Assembly (NCBI GenBank): GCA_000482765.1
Contig: AXWR01000007.1
Span: 1 to 64,000, forward strand
Source: Meiothermus taiwanensis DSM 14542
Lineage (GTDB): Bacteria; Deinococcota; Deinococci; Deinococcales; Thermaceae
Direction of reading: 5' to 3'
DNA: 64,000 bases
The stretch's first letter is position 1; every line of letters begins with the position of its first letter. A model generated the notes under the pieces. That model was not told the origin of the DNA and did not search any database. It worked only from the letters and a program-made list of their open reading frames with translations. This document shows, one piece after another, positions 30,786 through 38,944 of this stretch. The translations under genes and the position numbers were made by a program.

Positions 30786-31549
30786 AAGTTGCGCTGATTC
30801 ATCTGGCCACCCGTGAAACCCCCGAGGCCACGCTGGGAAAGGCCCTCGAGCTCCTTTTGCAAGCCCACCAGCAAGGGGCCAAGGTAGCGGTACTGCCCGA
30901 GCTGTTTTCCAGCGGCTACCGCTTCGCCGATGCCGCCTCTACCCCCAGCGTGCTGGCCCGGCTCGAGCAGTTCTGCGCCCAGACCGGCCTGACCCTGGTA
31001 GCAGGGGTGCTCGAGCAAGCCGGCCCGCGCCACGCCAACCGGGCCAAGGTGGTGGGGCCGGCCGGGGTACAGGCCAGCTACACCAAAACCCACCTGATTC
31101 CGGCTTTTGGCGAGCCCGAGACCATGGTTCCGGGGCAGGAGTTGGTTACGCTCGAGCTGGAGGGCTTTAAGGTGGGCATCGCCATCTGCTTCGACCTGCG
31201 CTTTCCCGAGCTTTTCCGCACCTATGCCTTGCAAGGTGTCAACCTATTCCTGATTCCCTCAGCCTGGCCCAGAAGCCGCAGCTACGCCTGGGAGCTTTTC
31301 TGCAAATCCCGCGCCGCCGAAAACCAGGCCTACCTGGTGGCCGTCAACCATGCCGAAGAGCCCTTCGGCGCGCCCAGCCTGGCCGTAGACCCCCTGGGCC
31401 AGGAGCTGCTACGGGTCGAATCCGAGGGTTTTGGGCTTATCGAACTAGACCCGGCCTTCCCGGCCCGGCTGCGCCAGGAGTTCCCGGTCTTCCCCCAGCG
31501 CCGCCCCGAGCTGTATCAGGGCCTTCTAAAAAGCCCCACCAGCAAATAA
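30782..31549 (+). CDS. Carbon-nitrogen hydrolase (nitrilase superfamily)
   Basis: A 255-residue enzyme with the Glu-Lys-Cys triad of the family: Glu in VLPELFSSGY, Lys in YTKTHLIPAFGE and Cys in GIAICFDLRFPELFR. The size and the FDLRFPELFR motif fit omega-amidase (Nit2) or related small amidases that repair or clear amides; the exact substrate is not given by the sequence. It overlaps the preceding membrane-protein gene by four bases and its 3' end overlaps the convergent gene by 34 bases. Confidence 0.88.
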   Translation: MKVALIHLATRETPEATLGKALELLLQAHQQGAKVAVLPELFSSGYRFADAASTPSVLARLEQFCAQTGLTLVAGVLEQAGPRHANRAKVVGPAGVQASYTKTHLIPAFGEPETMVPGQELVTLELEGFKVGIAICFDLRFPELFRTYALQGVNLFLIPSAWPRSRSYAWELFCKSRAAENQAYLVAVNHAEEPFGAPSLAVDPLGQELLRVESEGFGLIELDPAFPARLRQEFPVFPQRRPELYQGLLKSPTSK

Positions 31550-31866
31550 ACCACCGCCCCCAGCATCAAGCCCTCACCCCAGGCCGGAAGGTAGGGCCAT
31601 AGCATGGGCAGCTCGAAGCGCCCCGCAAAAAGCAGCGGCCAGGGCAGCAGGGCCCAGGCCAGCCCGTACTGCCGGTAGCCCACCGCCAGCAGAAAGGCCA
31701 GCCCCACCCCCCGCAGGTAGAACAGCCAGCCCTGCCCCAGCTCGTTTTGGTAGATGAACCACAGCAGGTTGAGCCAGACCCCCACCACCCCCCAGGCCCA
31801 GCCAAAGCGGCGCACCCAGGCAGCACCTGCCCACCACAGCCCCAGACCAATCAATCCATCCAACAT
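31516..31866 (-). CDS. Small membrane protein of unknown function
   Basis: A 116-residue, Trp- and Leu-rich protein with about four hydrophobic helices and no recognised motif. It begins with MLDGLIGLGLWWAG and ends inside the convergent nitrilase-family gene (34-bp overlap of the 3' ends). Its 5' end borders the regulatory region of the nrd operon. Confidence 0.55.
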   Translation of the reverse strand: MLDGLIGLGLWWAGAAWVRRFGWAWGVVGVWLNLLWFIYQNELGQGWLFYLRGVGLAFLLAVGYRQYGLAWALLPWPLLFAGRFELPMLWPYLPAWGEGLMLGAVVYLLVGLFRRP

Positions 31867-31903
31867 CGAGGGGTTATTCTACGCCCACCCCCCTAGACGA
31901 AAT

Positions 31904-31950
31904 CAACAATATATAGTATTTTCCTTCGCAGAAACCACAAAATGTGGTTT
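31904..31950 (+). promoter_or_regulatory. Pair of NrdR-box-like sites upstream of nrdIEF
   Basis: The first site, CAACAATATATAGTAT (31904-31919), fits the NrdR box consensus (acaCwATATaTwGtgt) at nearly all core positions. A second, weaker site lies in the palindrome AAACCACA-aaa-TGTGGTTT (31932-31950). The centres are about 31 bp apart, three helical turns, the usual NrdR arrangement. TATAGT within the first box may be the -10 element, so bound NrdR would block it. Confidence 0.6.
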
Positions 31951-31956
31951 CTGGGT

Positions 31957-32028
31957 TCAAAGACAGGGGAAGTGCGGTGCAATTCCGCCGCTGTCGCGCA
32001 ACGGTTATAGCCCGAATGCCTGCTTTGA
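31957..32028 (+). promoter_or_regulatory. Cobalamin (B12) riboswitch aptamer
   Basis: The outer stem pairs TCAAAG (31957-31962) with CTTTGA (32023-32028). Inside are the conserved blocks GGTGCAATTCC, GCTGT..GCGCAACGGT and the B12 box AGCCCGAATGCCTGC (32009-32023). It is a compact form. The next about 165 nt, up to the nrdI start, form the expression platform; CTTTGT (32172-32177) can pair with ACAAAG (32182-32187), which overlaps the nrdI Shine-Dalgarno sequence. Riboswitches of this kind usually shut off B12-independent enzymes when B12 is plentiful. Confidence 0.85.
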
Positions 32029-32196
32029 GTCCTCATCGCTCGCCTCCGCGCAAGGGGCGGAAAGGATGGTCTGAATGAATCTCCCTGCACAAAAAGGTAG
32101 CGGCTAGACCTCGAGCACCTGCCCCGCTGTTCGACCTTTCCAGGACAGAGTTGTTTGTCTTGCAAGGCGTTCTTTGTGTCGACAAAGGGGGTTCTT

Positions 32197-32577
32197 TTGC
32201 TGATCATCTATGCCTCCAAAACCGGTAACGTAGCCCGCTTTGCCGCTCGGCTGGGCCTGAAGAGCCAGCGCCTTAGCGATGGAACGGAAAAAATCGCTGA
32301 GCCCTGCCTGCTCATCACCTACACCACCGGCTTCGGCCAGGCCCCCCCGGAGGTGCTGCGCTTCGTGGAGGGCAACCGGCCTTATGTGCTGGGGGTGGCG
32401 GCCAGCGGCAACCGCAACTGGGGGCAGAACTTCGCCCGCGCTGCCGACATGCTGGCTGAACGTTACGGCATTAAAGTCATCCACAAGTTTGAACTATCCG
32501 GAACCCCAAAGGATCTAGAGATCGTCCAGGAGGCCATCCATGCGCTATCTGGAACTGAACAGTGCGCTGCTATATAA
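32197..32577 (+). CDS. nrdI: NrdI, flavodoxin-like activator of class Ib ribonucleotide reductase
   Basis: NrdI is the flavoprotein that supplies the oxidant for assembling the dimanganese-tyrosyl radical in NrdF. The 126 residues contain the FMN phosphate loop YASKTGNVARFAARL and the TYTTGFGQAPPEVLRF and ASGNRNWGQNF segments typical of NrdI. The start is taken as TTG (MLIIYASKTGN) because AAAGGGGG lies just upstream and family members begin there; GTG at 32176 is the alternative. The 3' end overlaps nrdE by 38 bases. Confidence 0.9.
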   Translation: MLIIYASKTGNVARFAARLGLKSQRLSDGTEKIAEPCLLITYTTGFGQAPPEVLRFVEGNRPYVLGVAASGNRNWGQNFARAADMLAERYGIKVIHKFELSGTPKDLEIVQEAIHALSGTEQCAAI

Positions 32578-34618
32578 GAAAAACGGCTTTTTCCAGCTCG
32601 AGAAAGACCTCGATGCGGCCCAGGCCTTCGAGGAGGAAGTTTCGCTGCGGCTCCGGCGTTTTGCCGATCCCCTGGAACGTCTGCAAACGCTGATCCGAGA
32701 GGGCTACTACGAGGACTTCTTCGCCCGCTACGAGGCCGCCGATCTCCTGCGGCTTTACCACCTGGCCCACAGCTACCCCTTCCGCTTCCAGAGCTTCATG
32801 GCGGTTTCCAAGTTTTACAAGGACTATGCCCTCAAAAGCGACGACAAAAAGCTCTACCTGGAGCGCTACCCTGACCGGGTGCTGGCGGTGGCCCTGCACC
32901 TGGGGCAGGGAAATGTGCACAAGGCCGAAAGCTATCTGCGGGCCATGATGGAGCAGCGCTACCAGCCCGCCACCCCCACCTTCCTGAACGCGGGCCGGGC
33001 CCGGCGGGGCGAGCTGGTATCCTGCTTTCTGCTAGAGCTCGACGACTCGCTCAATTCCATCGGCTATAACCTGAACGCCGCCATGCAGCTCTCCAAGATC
33101 GGCGGTGGGGTGGCCCTCAACCTCTCCAAGCTGCGCGCACGGGGGGAACCCATCAAGGGGGTGGCCCACGCCGCTAAGGGGGTGGTGCCGGTGGCCAAGC
33201 TGCTGGAAGACGCCTTCAACTACGCCGACCAGATGGGCCAGCGCAAAGGGGCCGGGGCGGTTTACCTGAACATCTTCCACTGGGATGTGGAGGAGTTTCT
33301 GGATACCAAAAAGATCAACGCCGATGAGAAAAGCCGCCTGCAAACCCTCTCGCTGGGGCTGATCGTGCCACAAAAGTTCTTCGACCTGGCCGAGGCCGGA
33401 GAAGATTTTTACGTCTTCGCACCCTACTCGGTCTACCGGGCCTTTGGGGAACACCTCGACGATATGGACATCGACCGGATGTACGAGGCCCTGCTCGCCC
33501 ACCCCGAGGTCAAAAAGCGGCCCCTTTCGGCCCGTCAGATGCTCACCCGGATCGCTCAGACCCAGTTCGAGTCGGGCTACCCCTACATCGTCTACCGCAG
33601 CAACGCCAACCGCCAGCACGCGCTAAAAGCCCTCGGCCAGATCAAGATGTCCAACCTCTGCACCGAGATCTTCCAGCTCCAGACCCCTACCCTGGTGGGG
33701 GACGCCGGGGAGGTGGTGGAGGCGGGCTTCGACATCAGCTGCAACCTGGGCAGCCTGAACATCGTCAACGTAATGGAGCAGAGGAAGCTAGCCGAAAGCG
33801 TGTACACCGCGATGGATGCCCTCACCGCGGTAAGCGACGCCAGCGCGGTGCGGCAGGTGCCGGGGGTCTACCGGGCCAACCAGGCCTTCCACTCGGTGGG
33901 CCTGGGGGTGATGAACCTGCACGGCTTCTTCGCCAAAAACCAGATCCGCTACGAGTCCGAAGAGGCCCGCGACTTCGTGCGCAGCTTCTTTGCGGCAATG
34001 AACTATTACAGCCTGGAGCGCTCCAAGGAGATCGCCCGCGAGCGCGGCCAGACCTTCTTCGGCTTCGAACAAAGCGAGTACGCCAGCGGGCAGTACTTCG
34101 AAAAGTATCTACACGAGGATTTCCGGCCTCAGAGCGAAAGGGTGCAGAAACTCTTCGAGGGCATTCCCCTACCCAGCCCAGCGGACTGGGCCCAATTGAA
34201 AGAAGAGGTGCAGCGGCACGGCCTTTACCACGCCTACCGGCTGGCGGTGGCCCCCACCGCCTCGATCAGCTACATCCAGAACGCCACCCCCTCCATCCAG
34301 CCCATCGTGGAGCACGTGGAGACCCGCACCTACGGCAACGCCACCACCTACTACCCCATGCCCTTCCTCTCCGAGGAGACCTACTGGTTTTACAAGTCGG
34401 CGTATCACATGAACATGTACCGGGTGATCGACCTGGTGGCCGAGGCGCAGCAGCACGTGGATCAGGGCATCAGCACGGTTTTATTCGTGACCAGCGAGAC
34501 CAGCACCCGTGAGCTGGCCCGGCTGTACGTGTACGCGGCCAAGAAGGGCCTCAAGAGCCTGTACTACACCCGCACCAAAAACCTCAGCGTGGAGGAGTGC
34601 TTATCCTGCGCAGTTTAG
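32540..34618 (+). CDS. nrdE: Class Ib ribonucleoside-diphosphate reductase, alpha subunit NrdE
   Basis: The catalytic subunit that reduces ribonucleotides to deoxyribonucleotides. The 692 residues carry the active-site cysteine in ELVSCFLLELDD, the NLCTEI and ISCNLGSLN motifs (radical and second redox cysteine), the SYIQNATPSIQP signature, the radical-path tyrosines in LYYTRTK and the C-terminal shuttle ECLSCAV. It has no N-terminal ATP-cone, as usual for NrdE. AGGAGG lies six bases ahead of the ATG, inside nrdI. Confidence 0.96.
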   Translation: MRYLELNSALLYKKNGFFQLEKDLDAAQAFEEEVSLRLRRFADPLERLQTLIREGYYEDFFARYEAADLLRLYHLAHSYPFRFQSFMAVSKFYKDYALKSDDKKLYLERYPDRVLAVALHLGQGNVHKAESYLRAMMEQRYQPATPTFLNAGRARRGELVSCFLLELDDSLNSIGYNLNAAMQLSKIGGGVALNLSKLRARGEPIKGVAHAAKGVVPVAKLLEDAFNYADQMGQRKGAGAVYLNIFHWDVEEFLDTKKINADEKSRLQTLSLGLIVPQKFFDLAEAGEDFYVFAPYSVYRAFGEHLDDMDIDRMYEALLAHPEVKKRPLSARQMLTRIAQTQFESGYPYIVYRSNANRQHALKALGQIKMSNLCTEIFQLQTPTLVGDAGEVVEAGFDISCNLGSLNIVNVMEQRKLAESVYTAMDALTAVSDASAVRQVPGVYRANQAFHSVGLGVMNLHGFFAKNQIRYESEEARDFVRSFFAAMNYYSLERSKEIARERGQTFFGFEQSEYASGQYFEKYLHEDFRPQSERVQKLFEGIPLPSPADWAQLKEEVQRHGLYHAYRLAVAPTASISYIQNATPSIQPIVEHVETRTYGNATTYYPMPFLSEETYWFYKSAYHMNMYRVIDLVAEAQQHVDQGISTVLFVTSETSTRELARLYVYAAKKGLKSLYYTRTKNLSVEECLSCAV

Positions 34619-34631
34619 AAAGGAGCTTAGG

Positions 34632-35909
34632 ATGTCACCAACTTTATCGGTTCTGCAGGCGGTCAACTGGAACCGCCCGGACGATGCCTACACCAAGATG
34701 TTCTGGGATCAGAACGTGCGGCAGTTCTGGGTGGACGAGGAGATCCCCCTGGCCGACGACAAGCTCACCTGGATAACCCTCTCCAAAGAGGAGCAGCGGG
34801 TCTACGAGCAGGTGCTGGCCGGTCTCACCCTGCTGGACACCGTGCAGGGCAGCGTGGGCATGCCCCTCTTGTCGCAACACATCGAAAGCCTCCAGGCCAA
34901 AGCGGTGATGGGCTTCATGGGGGCCATGGAGCACATGCACGCCAAGAGCTACAGCAGCATCTTCTCCACCCTATGCACCAGCGAGCGCATCGGCGAGCTT
35001 TTTGACTGGGTACGAAGCGAGCCGGTTTTGCAGGAGAAGCAGGTCTTCGTGCACCGCCGCTACCTGGGGGTGCAGGACGATTCAAGCCTATACCTGGGCC
35101 TAGCGGCCAGCGTGCTGCTGGAGTCGTTTCTGTTCTACTCCGGCTTTTTCTATCCCCTGCTCCTGGCCGGGCAGGGCCGGATGACCAACTCGGGCGAGAT
35201 CATCAACCTGATCATCCGTGACGAGAGCATTCACGGGGTGTATGTGGGCCTGCTGGCGCAGGAGGTGTACGCCCGGCTGCCTGAAGCAACCCAGCGGGCC
35301 GCGCGCGAGGGGGTCTACCGGATGCTGGAGCATCTCGCGGGGCTGGAGGAGCGCTACAGCCGGATGCTCTACACCCCTTTAGGACTGGAGGAAGCAGTCA
35401 TTACTTTCTCCCGTTATAACGCCGACAAGGCCCTGATGAATCTAGGACTGGAGCCTTACTTTGGTGTTGCGGCCGATGCGGTTAACCCGGTGGTGCTGGC
35501 GGGGCTCCGCACCGAGACCAAAAACCACGACTTCTTTTCCACCAAAGGCAACGGCTACGTGAAGGCCATCCGGGTGGAACCCATCACCGACGAGGACTTT
35601 ATCTTTGAGGGCCTCCAGCCGGAGTACCAGCCCGTCACCAAGCGGGATGGGCGGGTGGTGCCCTTCGACGAGCTGCGCATCGTGCGGGCGGTGGAGCGGG
35701 CCGGGGATGCCTGCGGTGTGGCCCTGGATCCAGGGGTGATCGAACGGCATATCCTGAACCCCATCAAGCGCAAAGCCCAGCGGCAAGGGCTACATATCGA
35801 AGAGATTCAGGATCTGGTGGAGGAGGGGCTGATGCAGAGCTACCCGGCGGTGGCACGGGCTTACATCCTCTACCGGGAGGAGCGGGCGCGGCGGCGAGGT
35901 CTGGCATGA
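34632..35909 (+). CDS. nrdF: Class Ib ribonucleotide reductase beta subunit NrdF with C-terminal ATP-cone
   Basis: The radical-generating subunit. All metal ligands are present (Asp69, Glu100, His103, Glu164, Glu198, His201) and the radical tyrosine is Tyr107 in HAKSYSSIF. Normal NrdF ends at about 320 residues with NHDFFS..G..YV and an acidic tail that binds NrdE; here that tail occurs at residues 298-326 but the chain continues to 425. Residues 333-425 (VTKRDGRVVPFDELRIVRAV to VARAYILYREER) are a complete ATP-cone, the domain that senses ATP versus dATP. NrdE lacks it, so overall activity control probably lies here. The stop overlaps the next gene (ATGA). Confidence 0.95.
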   Translation: MSPTLSVLQAVNWNRPDDAYTKMFWDQNVRQFWVDEEIPLADDKLTWITLSKEEQRVYEQVLAGLTLLDTVQGSVGMPLLSQHIESLQAKAVMGFMGAMEHMHAKSYSSIFSTLCTSERIGELFDWVRSEPVLQEKQVFVHRRYLGVQDDSSLYLGLAASVLLESFLFYSGFFYPLLLAGQGRMTNSGEIINLIIRDESIHGVYVGLLAQEVYARLPEATQRAAREGVYRMLEHLAGLEERYSRMLYTPLGLEEAVITFSRYNADKALMNLGLEPYFGVAADAVNPVVLAGLRTETKNHDFFSTKGNGYVKAIRVEPITDEDFIFEGLQPEYQPVTKRDGRVVPFDELRIVRAVERAGDACGVALDPGVIERHILNPIKRKAQRQGLHIEEIQDLVEEGLMQSYPAVARAYILYREERARRRGLA

Positions 35910-36286
35910 AGCCCAAAACCCGCACGGTTCACCTGGTGCGCCCCCCCGACTGCAACCACTACGGCAACCTGTACGGGGGTACGGCCATGGCCTGGATGGA
36001 CGAAGCTGCGTTTGTGGCCGCCACCCGCTATGCGCGCTGCAAGGTGGTTACGGTACACACCGACGCCATCGACTTTCATCATCCGGTTCCTCAAGGCTCG
36101 ATTGTGGAGCTGGTGGCCTGGGTCACCTCGGTGGGGCGCAGTTCCATGCGGCTCGAGGTGGAGATGTGGGTAGAACCCATCGACAAAGAAGAGCGGATTC
36201 TGGCCTGCCGGGCCGGCTTCGTCATGGTGGCCCTGGGTGAGGACGGGCGGCCCAAAACCATTCGCGATCAGGACGCCCTCGCATAG
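35906..36286 (+). CDS. Acyl-CoA thioesterase, hotdog fold (YciA-like)
   Basis: A 126-residue hotdog protein that hydrolyses acyl-CoA. It has the family start (VRPPDCNHYGNLYGGTAMAWMDEAA), the HTDAIDFHHPVPQGSIVEL core and a second strand set (RSSMRLEVEMWVE). The Asn/Gly/Asp around the central helix fit the YciA/BACH branch. It overlaps nrdF by four bases (ATGA), so it is cotranscribed with the reductase although no functional link is obvious. Confidence 0.88.
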   Translation: MKPKTRTVHLVRPPDCNHYGNLYGGTAMAWMDEAAFVAATRYARCKVVTVHTDAIDFHHPVPQGSIVELVAWVTSVGRSSMRLEVEMWVEPIDKEERILACRAGFVMVALGEDGRPKTIRDQDALA

Positions 36287-36299
36287 CCTCCAGGATCGC

Positions 36300-37202
36300 A
36301 TGGCGGTTGTCCTGGCCCTACTCCTGGACTGGTTTTTCCGCGAACCCCCGGCCCGTCTGCACCCGGTGGTTTGGATGGGGACTTACCTGAAGGCGGTGGG
36401 CAGCGGCCTCACCGCCAATCCCCCCACAAAAGCCTTTCTGTTGGGTGGCTGTTACTGGCTCCTGGGATGTGGCGCGGTCGTCGGGGTGTATACCGGCCTC
36501 GAGGCCCTGATCGGCAGGGCAAGCGGTGGGGTTGAAGCTGTCCTGGCCGCCCTCCTGCTCAAACCCCTTTTCGCCTTTCGAATGCTTCTGGATGAGGTGG
36601 TTGCGGTGGAGGAGGCTTTGCAAAGAAACCTCGAGGCCGCCCGGCTGCGCCTGCGCAACCTGGTCAGCCGCCCCACAGAGTCCTTATCGGAAAGTGAGGT
36701 ACGCGAAAGCGCCCTGGAAAGCCTGGCCGAAAACCTCAACGACTCCCTGGTGGCCCCGCTTTTCTGGTTCGTGCTGCTGGGCCTGCCAGGGGCTGCTCTA
36801 TACCGCTTTGCCAACACCGCCGACGCCCTGTGGGGGTACCGGGGCCGATGGGAATGGGCGGGTAAGTTCGCCGCCAGGGCCGACGACCTCCTCAACTACA
36901 TCCCAGCCCGCCTCACCGGCCTGTTGCTGTGCGGCCTGGCTTGCCCCTGGAAAACCCTGTCCAGGGAAGCCCACAAAACCCCCTCACCCAACAGCGGCTG
37001 GCCCATGGCCGGCCTGGCCCTCCGGCTGAATCTGCGCCTGTCTAAGCCTGGCGCGTACACCCTGCACCCCAACGGGCGCGTTCCTACCACCGATGACGTG
37101 CGGGCCGGGCTGCGCCGGGCCGCCTGGGTCGGCTGGAGCACAGGGCTCCTGGCCGGCCTGGGCACTTGGATGGCAGGTAGGGGTATTCTGGGAATGTTCT
37201 AG
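36300..37202 (+). CDS. cbiB: Adenosylcobinamide-phosphate synthase CbiB (CobD)
   Basis: A membrane enzyme that joins aminopropanol (phosphate) to cobyric acid in B12 synthesis. The 300 residues show LLLDWFFREPPARLHPVVWMG at the start, ESLAENLNDSLVAPLFW, FANTADALWGYRGRWEWAGKFAARADDLLNYIPARL, and NSGWPMAGLALRLNLRLSKPGAYTL, all signature blocks of CbiB. The ATG 36300 is chosen over an upstream in-frame start inside the thioesterase gene. It lies 13 nt after that gene and 58 nt before the threonine-phosphate decarboxylase-like gene, whose product it would use. Confidence 0.93.
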   Translation: MAVVLALLLDWFFREPPARLHPVVWMGTYLKAVGSGLTANPPTKAFLLGGCYWLLGCGAVVGVYTGLEALIGRASGGVEAVLAALLLKPLFAFRMLLDEVVAVEEALQRNLEAARLRLRNLVSRPTESLSESEVRESALESLAENLNDSLVAPLFWFVLLGLPGAALYRFANTADALWGYRGRWEWAGKFAARADDLLNYIPARLTGLLLCGLACPWKTLSREAHKTPSPNSGWPMAGLALRLNLRLSKPGAYTLHPNGRVPTTDDVRAGLRRAAWVGWSTGLLAGLGTWMAGRGILGMF

Positions 37203-37260
37203 ATACGACTTGAGGATAGCCCACATAAACCACCCCGGCCATCCTCCATAATCGTGGCAC

Positions 37261-38254
37261 ATGATCGATGACGTACTCACGCCCATCCATGGGGGCACCG
37301 ATGCCGGCCCCACCCCCCGCTACGACTTCTCCACCAACGCCAACAGCCTGGGCCCCGATCCCTACGCCCTGGCCGCCATCCAGGCCGTGGATCCCAGCCG
37401 GTACCCCGATCCCCTCTACACCCAACTGCACCAGGCCCTGGCCGCGTTTCATGGGGTGACCCCTGAGCAGGTTGCGGTAGGAGGAGGCACCAGCGAGATC
37501 ATCCATCGTCTAACGCGCTGGCGCTATCTGCGCGGGCCCATGCTCATCCTCCCCCCCCACCTTCAGCGAGTATGCCCGTGCGGCCCAGCCGGCTGAGCTG
37601 CCCTTGCTGCGGGCTACCGACGCCGAGAGCTTTTTGAGTCTGCTTCCTAAGGCCACCCTGGCCTTTTTATGCGTACCCAACAACCCTACCGGCGAGATCT
37701 ACACTTTTATCGAGGAAGCCGCCCACATCGCGGAACTGTACCACATTGCCCTGGTGCTCGACCTGGCCTACTACCACCTGCTGCCCGATCCACCCGCCCT
37801 GCCGCCCAGCGCCTGGCGGATGTACAGCCCCAACAAGGCCCACGGCCTTACCGGGGTGCGGGCTGGGTATCTGGTTGCGCCGCAAAGCCTGGTACACTTC
37901 CGCAACCTGGCGCCCTCCTGGGTGGTGGGGGTGCATGGCGAGGCCTTCTTACAGGCCACCCTGCAACCCAGCTCCCAGGACTGGCTGGCCCGCACCCGCG
38001 AAGAACTCTGGAGTCTGCGCAAGCAGCTTGCCAGCGGGCTGCAAACGCTGGGCCTCGAGGTGCAGGAAAGCCCCGCCAATTTTCTGATGGTAAAAGTAGG
38101 CCGGGCTACCAAAGTAGCCCGGCGGTTGAGAGAGGAGGGCATCCGGGTGCGTGACTGCACCTCGTTTGGTTTACCGGAATGGCTCCGGCTTTCGGCCCAG
38201 CCCCCCGAGGCTCAGGAAGCCCTGCTCGAGGCCCTGCCACGCTGCCTCGACTAA
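37261..38254 (+). pseudogene. Threonine-phosphate decarboxylase / aminotransferase (CobC/CobD-like), frameshifted
   Basis: Two frames together make one PLP-dependent class I/II aminotransferase-fold protein. The first (37261-37596) ends wrongly; the second resumes before 37604. Removing one C from the eight-C run at 37551-37558 joins them as ...LILPPTFSEYARAAQPAELPLLRATD..., giving about 330 residues with CVPNNPTGEIYTF and the PLP lysine in SPNKAHGLTGVRAGYL. This fits the L-threonine-O-3-phosphate decarboxylase that makes aminopropanol phosphate for CbiB next door; a histidinol-phosphate aminotransferase is the alternative. The break may be a sequencing error, a true mutation, or slippage in the C run. 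Confidence 0.8.
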
Positions 38255-38916
38255 AGCCCTGCGCCCTTCTCGATATGCGCCGAAACGATGCCCTGCTCCT
38301 CGGCTTCGCGGGCCAGGATGGCAGCTTTGATGCGCTTGAGGGTGGTCACCTCTTCCAGGGCGCGCTGGTCGAGGGTATCGGTGATGAACTTGATCTGCTC
38401 GTTGATCTCGGGGATGGAGATCTGCTCCAGGGCGTTCACCCGGCGGTTGGTTTTCTTGATCTCCTCACCGATCTTGCGCAGGCGGTTCTCGGTGTTGGCC
38501 ACCGCGACAATGGCCTCGGCCAGGCGGCGGAAGGCTGTGGCGGCCTCGAGGGTCTTGGCCCCCACCCCAATGGGACTGAAGGACAGCCCAGCCCCGGCCT
38601 CGGGGGCCGAGATGCGGGGCACCTTGACCCCATAAAGGCTCTCCACCTCCATGCGCACCTCCAGGGGGGTGCTGGAGAGCGACTCCACCGCCTCGGGGGT
38701 GTCAAAGGCCTTGGCGATCAGCAGGCTGAAGTAGGCCTCCTTGGCCGCGTTGTTGAGGGCCTCGCGGGCTTTGAGGGAGTCCTGCACCAGGGCAAAAAAC
38801 TCGCCGATCAGAGCATCCCGCTTATTTTTGAGCAGTTCCACGCCTTGCAAGGCCAGCCGCTTCTGATCGCGCTTGGCCAGCAGGGTTGAGCGTGTCGGTG
38901 AGACTTGTTCAGCCAT
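38251..38916 (-). CDS. atpD: V/A-type ATP synthase subunit D
   Basis: Subunit D is the central rotor shaft that turns inside the A3B3 head. The 221 residues are almost all helix: an N-terminal coiled-coil strand (SPTRSTLLAKRDQKRLALQGVELLKNKRDALI, the signature of the family) and a C-terminal one (ENRLRKIGEEIKKTNRRVNALEQISIPEI). It is last in the nine-gene operon, 28 nt after subunit B; its stop overlaps the end of the convergent decarboxylase-like gene. Confidence 0.95.
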   Translation of the reverse strand: MAEQVSPTRSTLLAKRDQKRLALQGVELLKNKRDALIGEFFALVQDSLKAREALNNAAKEAYFSLLIAKAFDTPEAVESLSSTPLEVRMEVESLYGVKVPRISAPEAGAGLSFSPIGVGAKTLEAATAFRRLAEAIVAVANTENRLRKIGEEIKKTNRRVNALEQISIPEINEQIKFITDTLDQRALEEVTTLKRIKAAILAREAEEQGIVSAHIEKGAGL

Positions 38917-38944
38917 GGCAATTCCCCTCTAGGGGCAAAGGATC

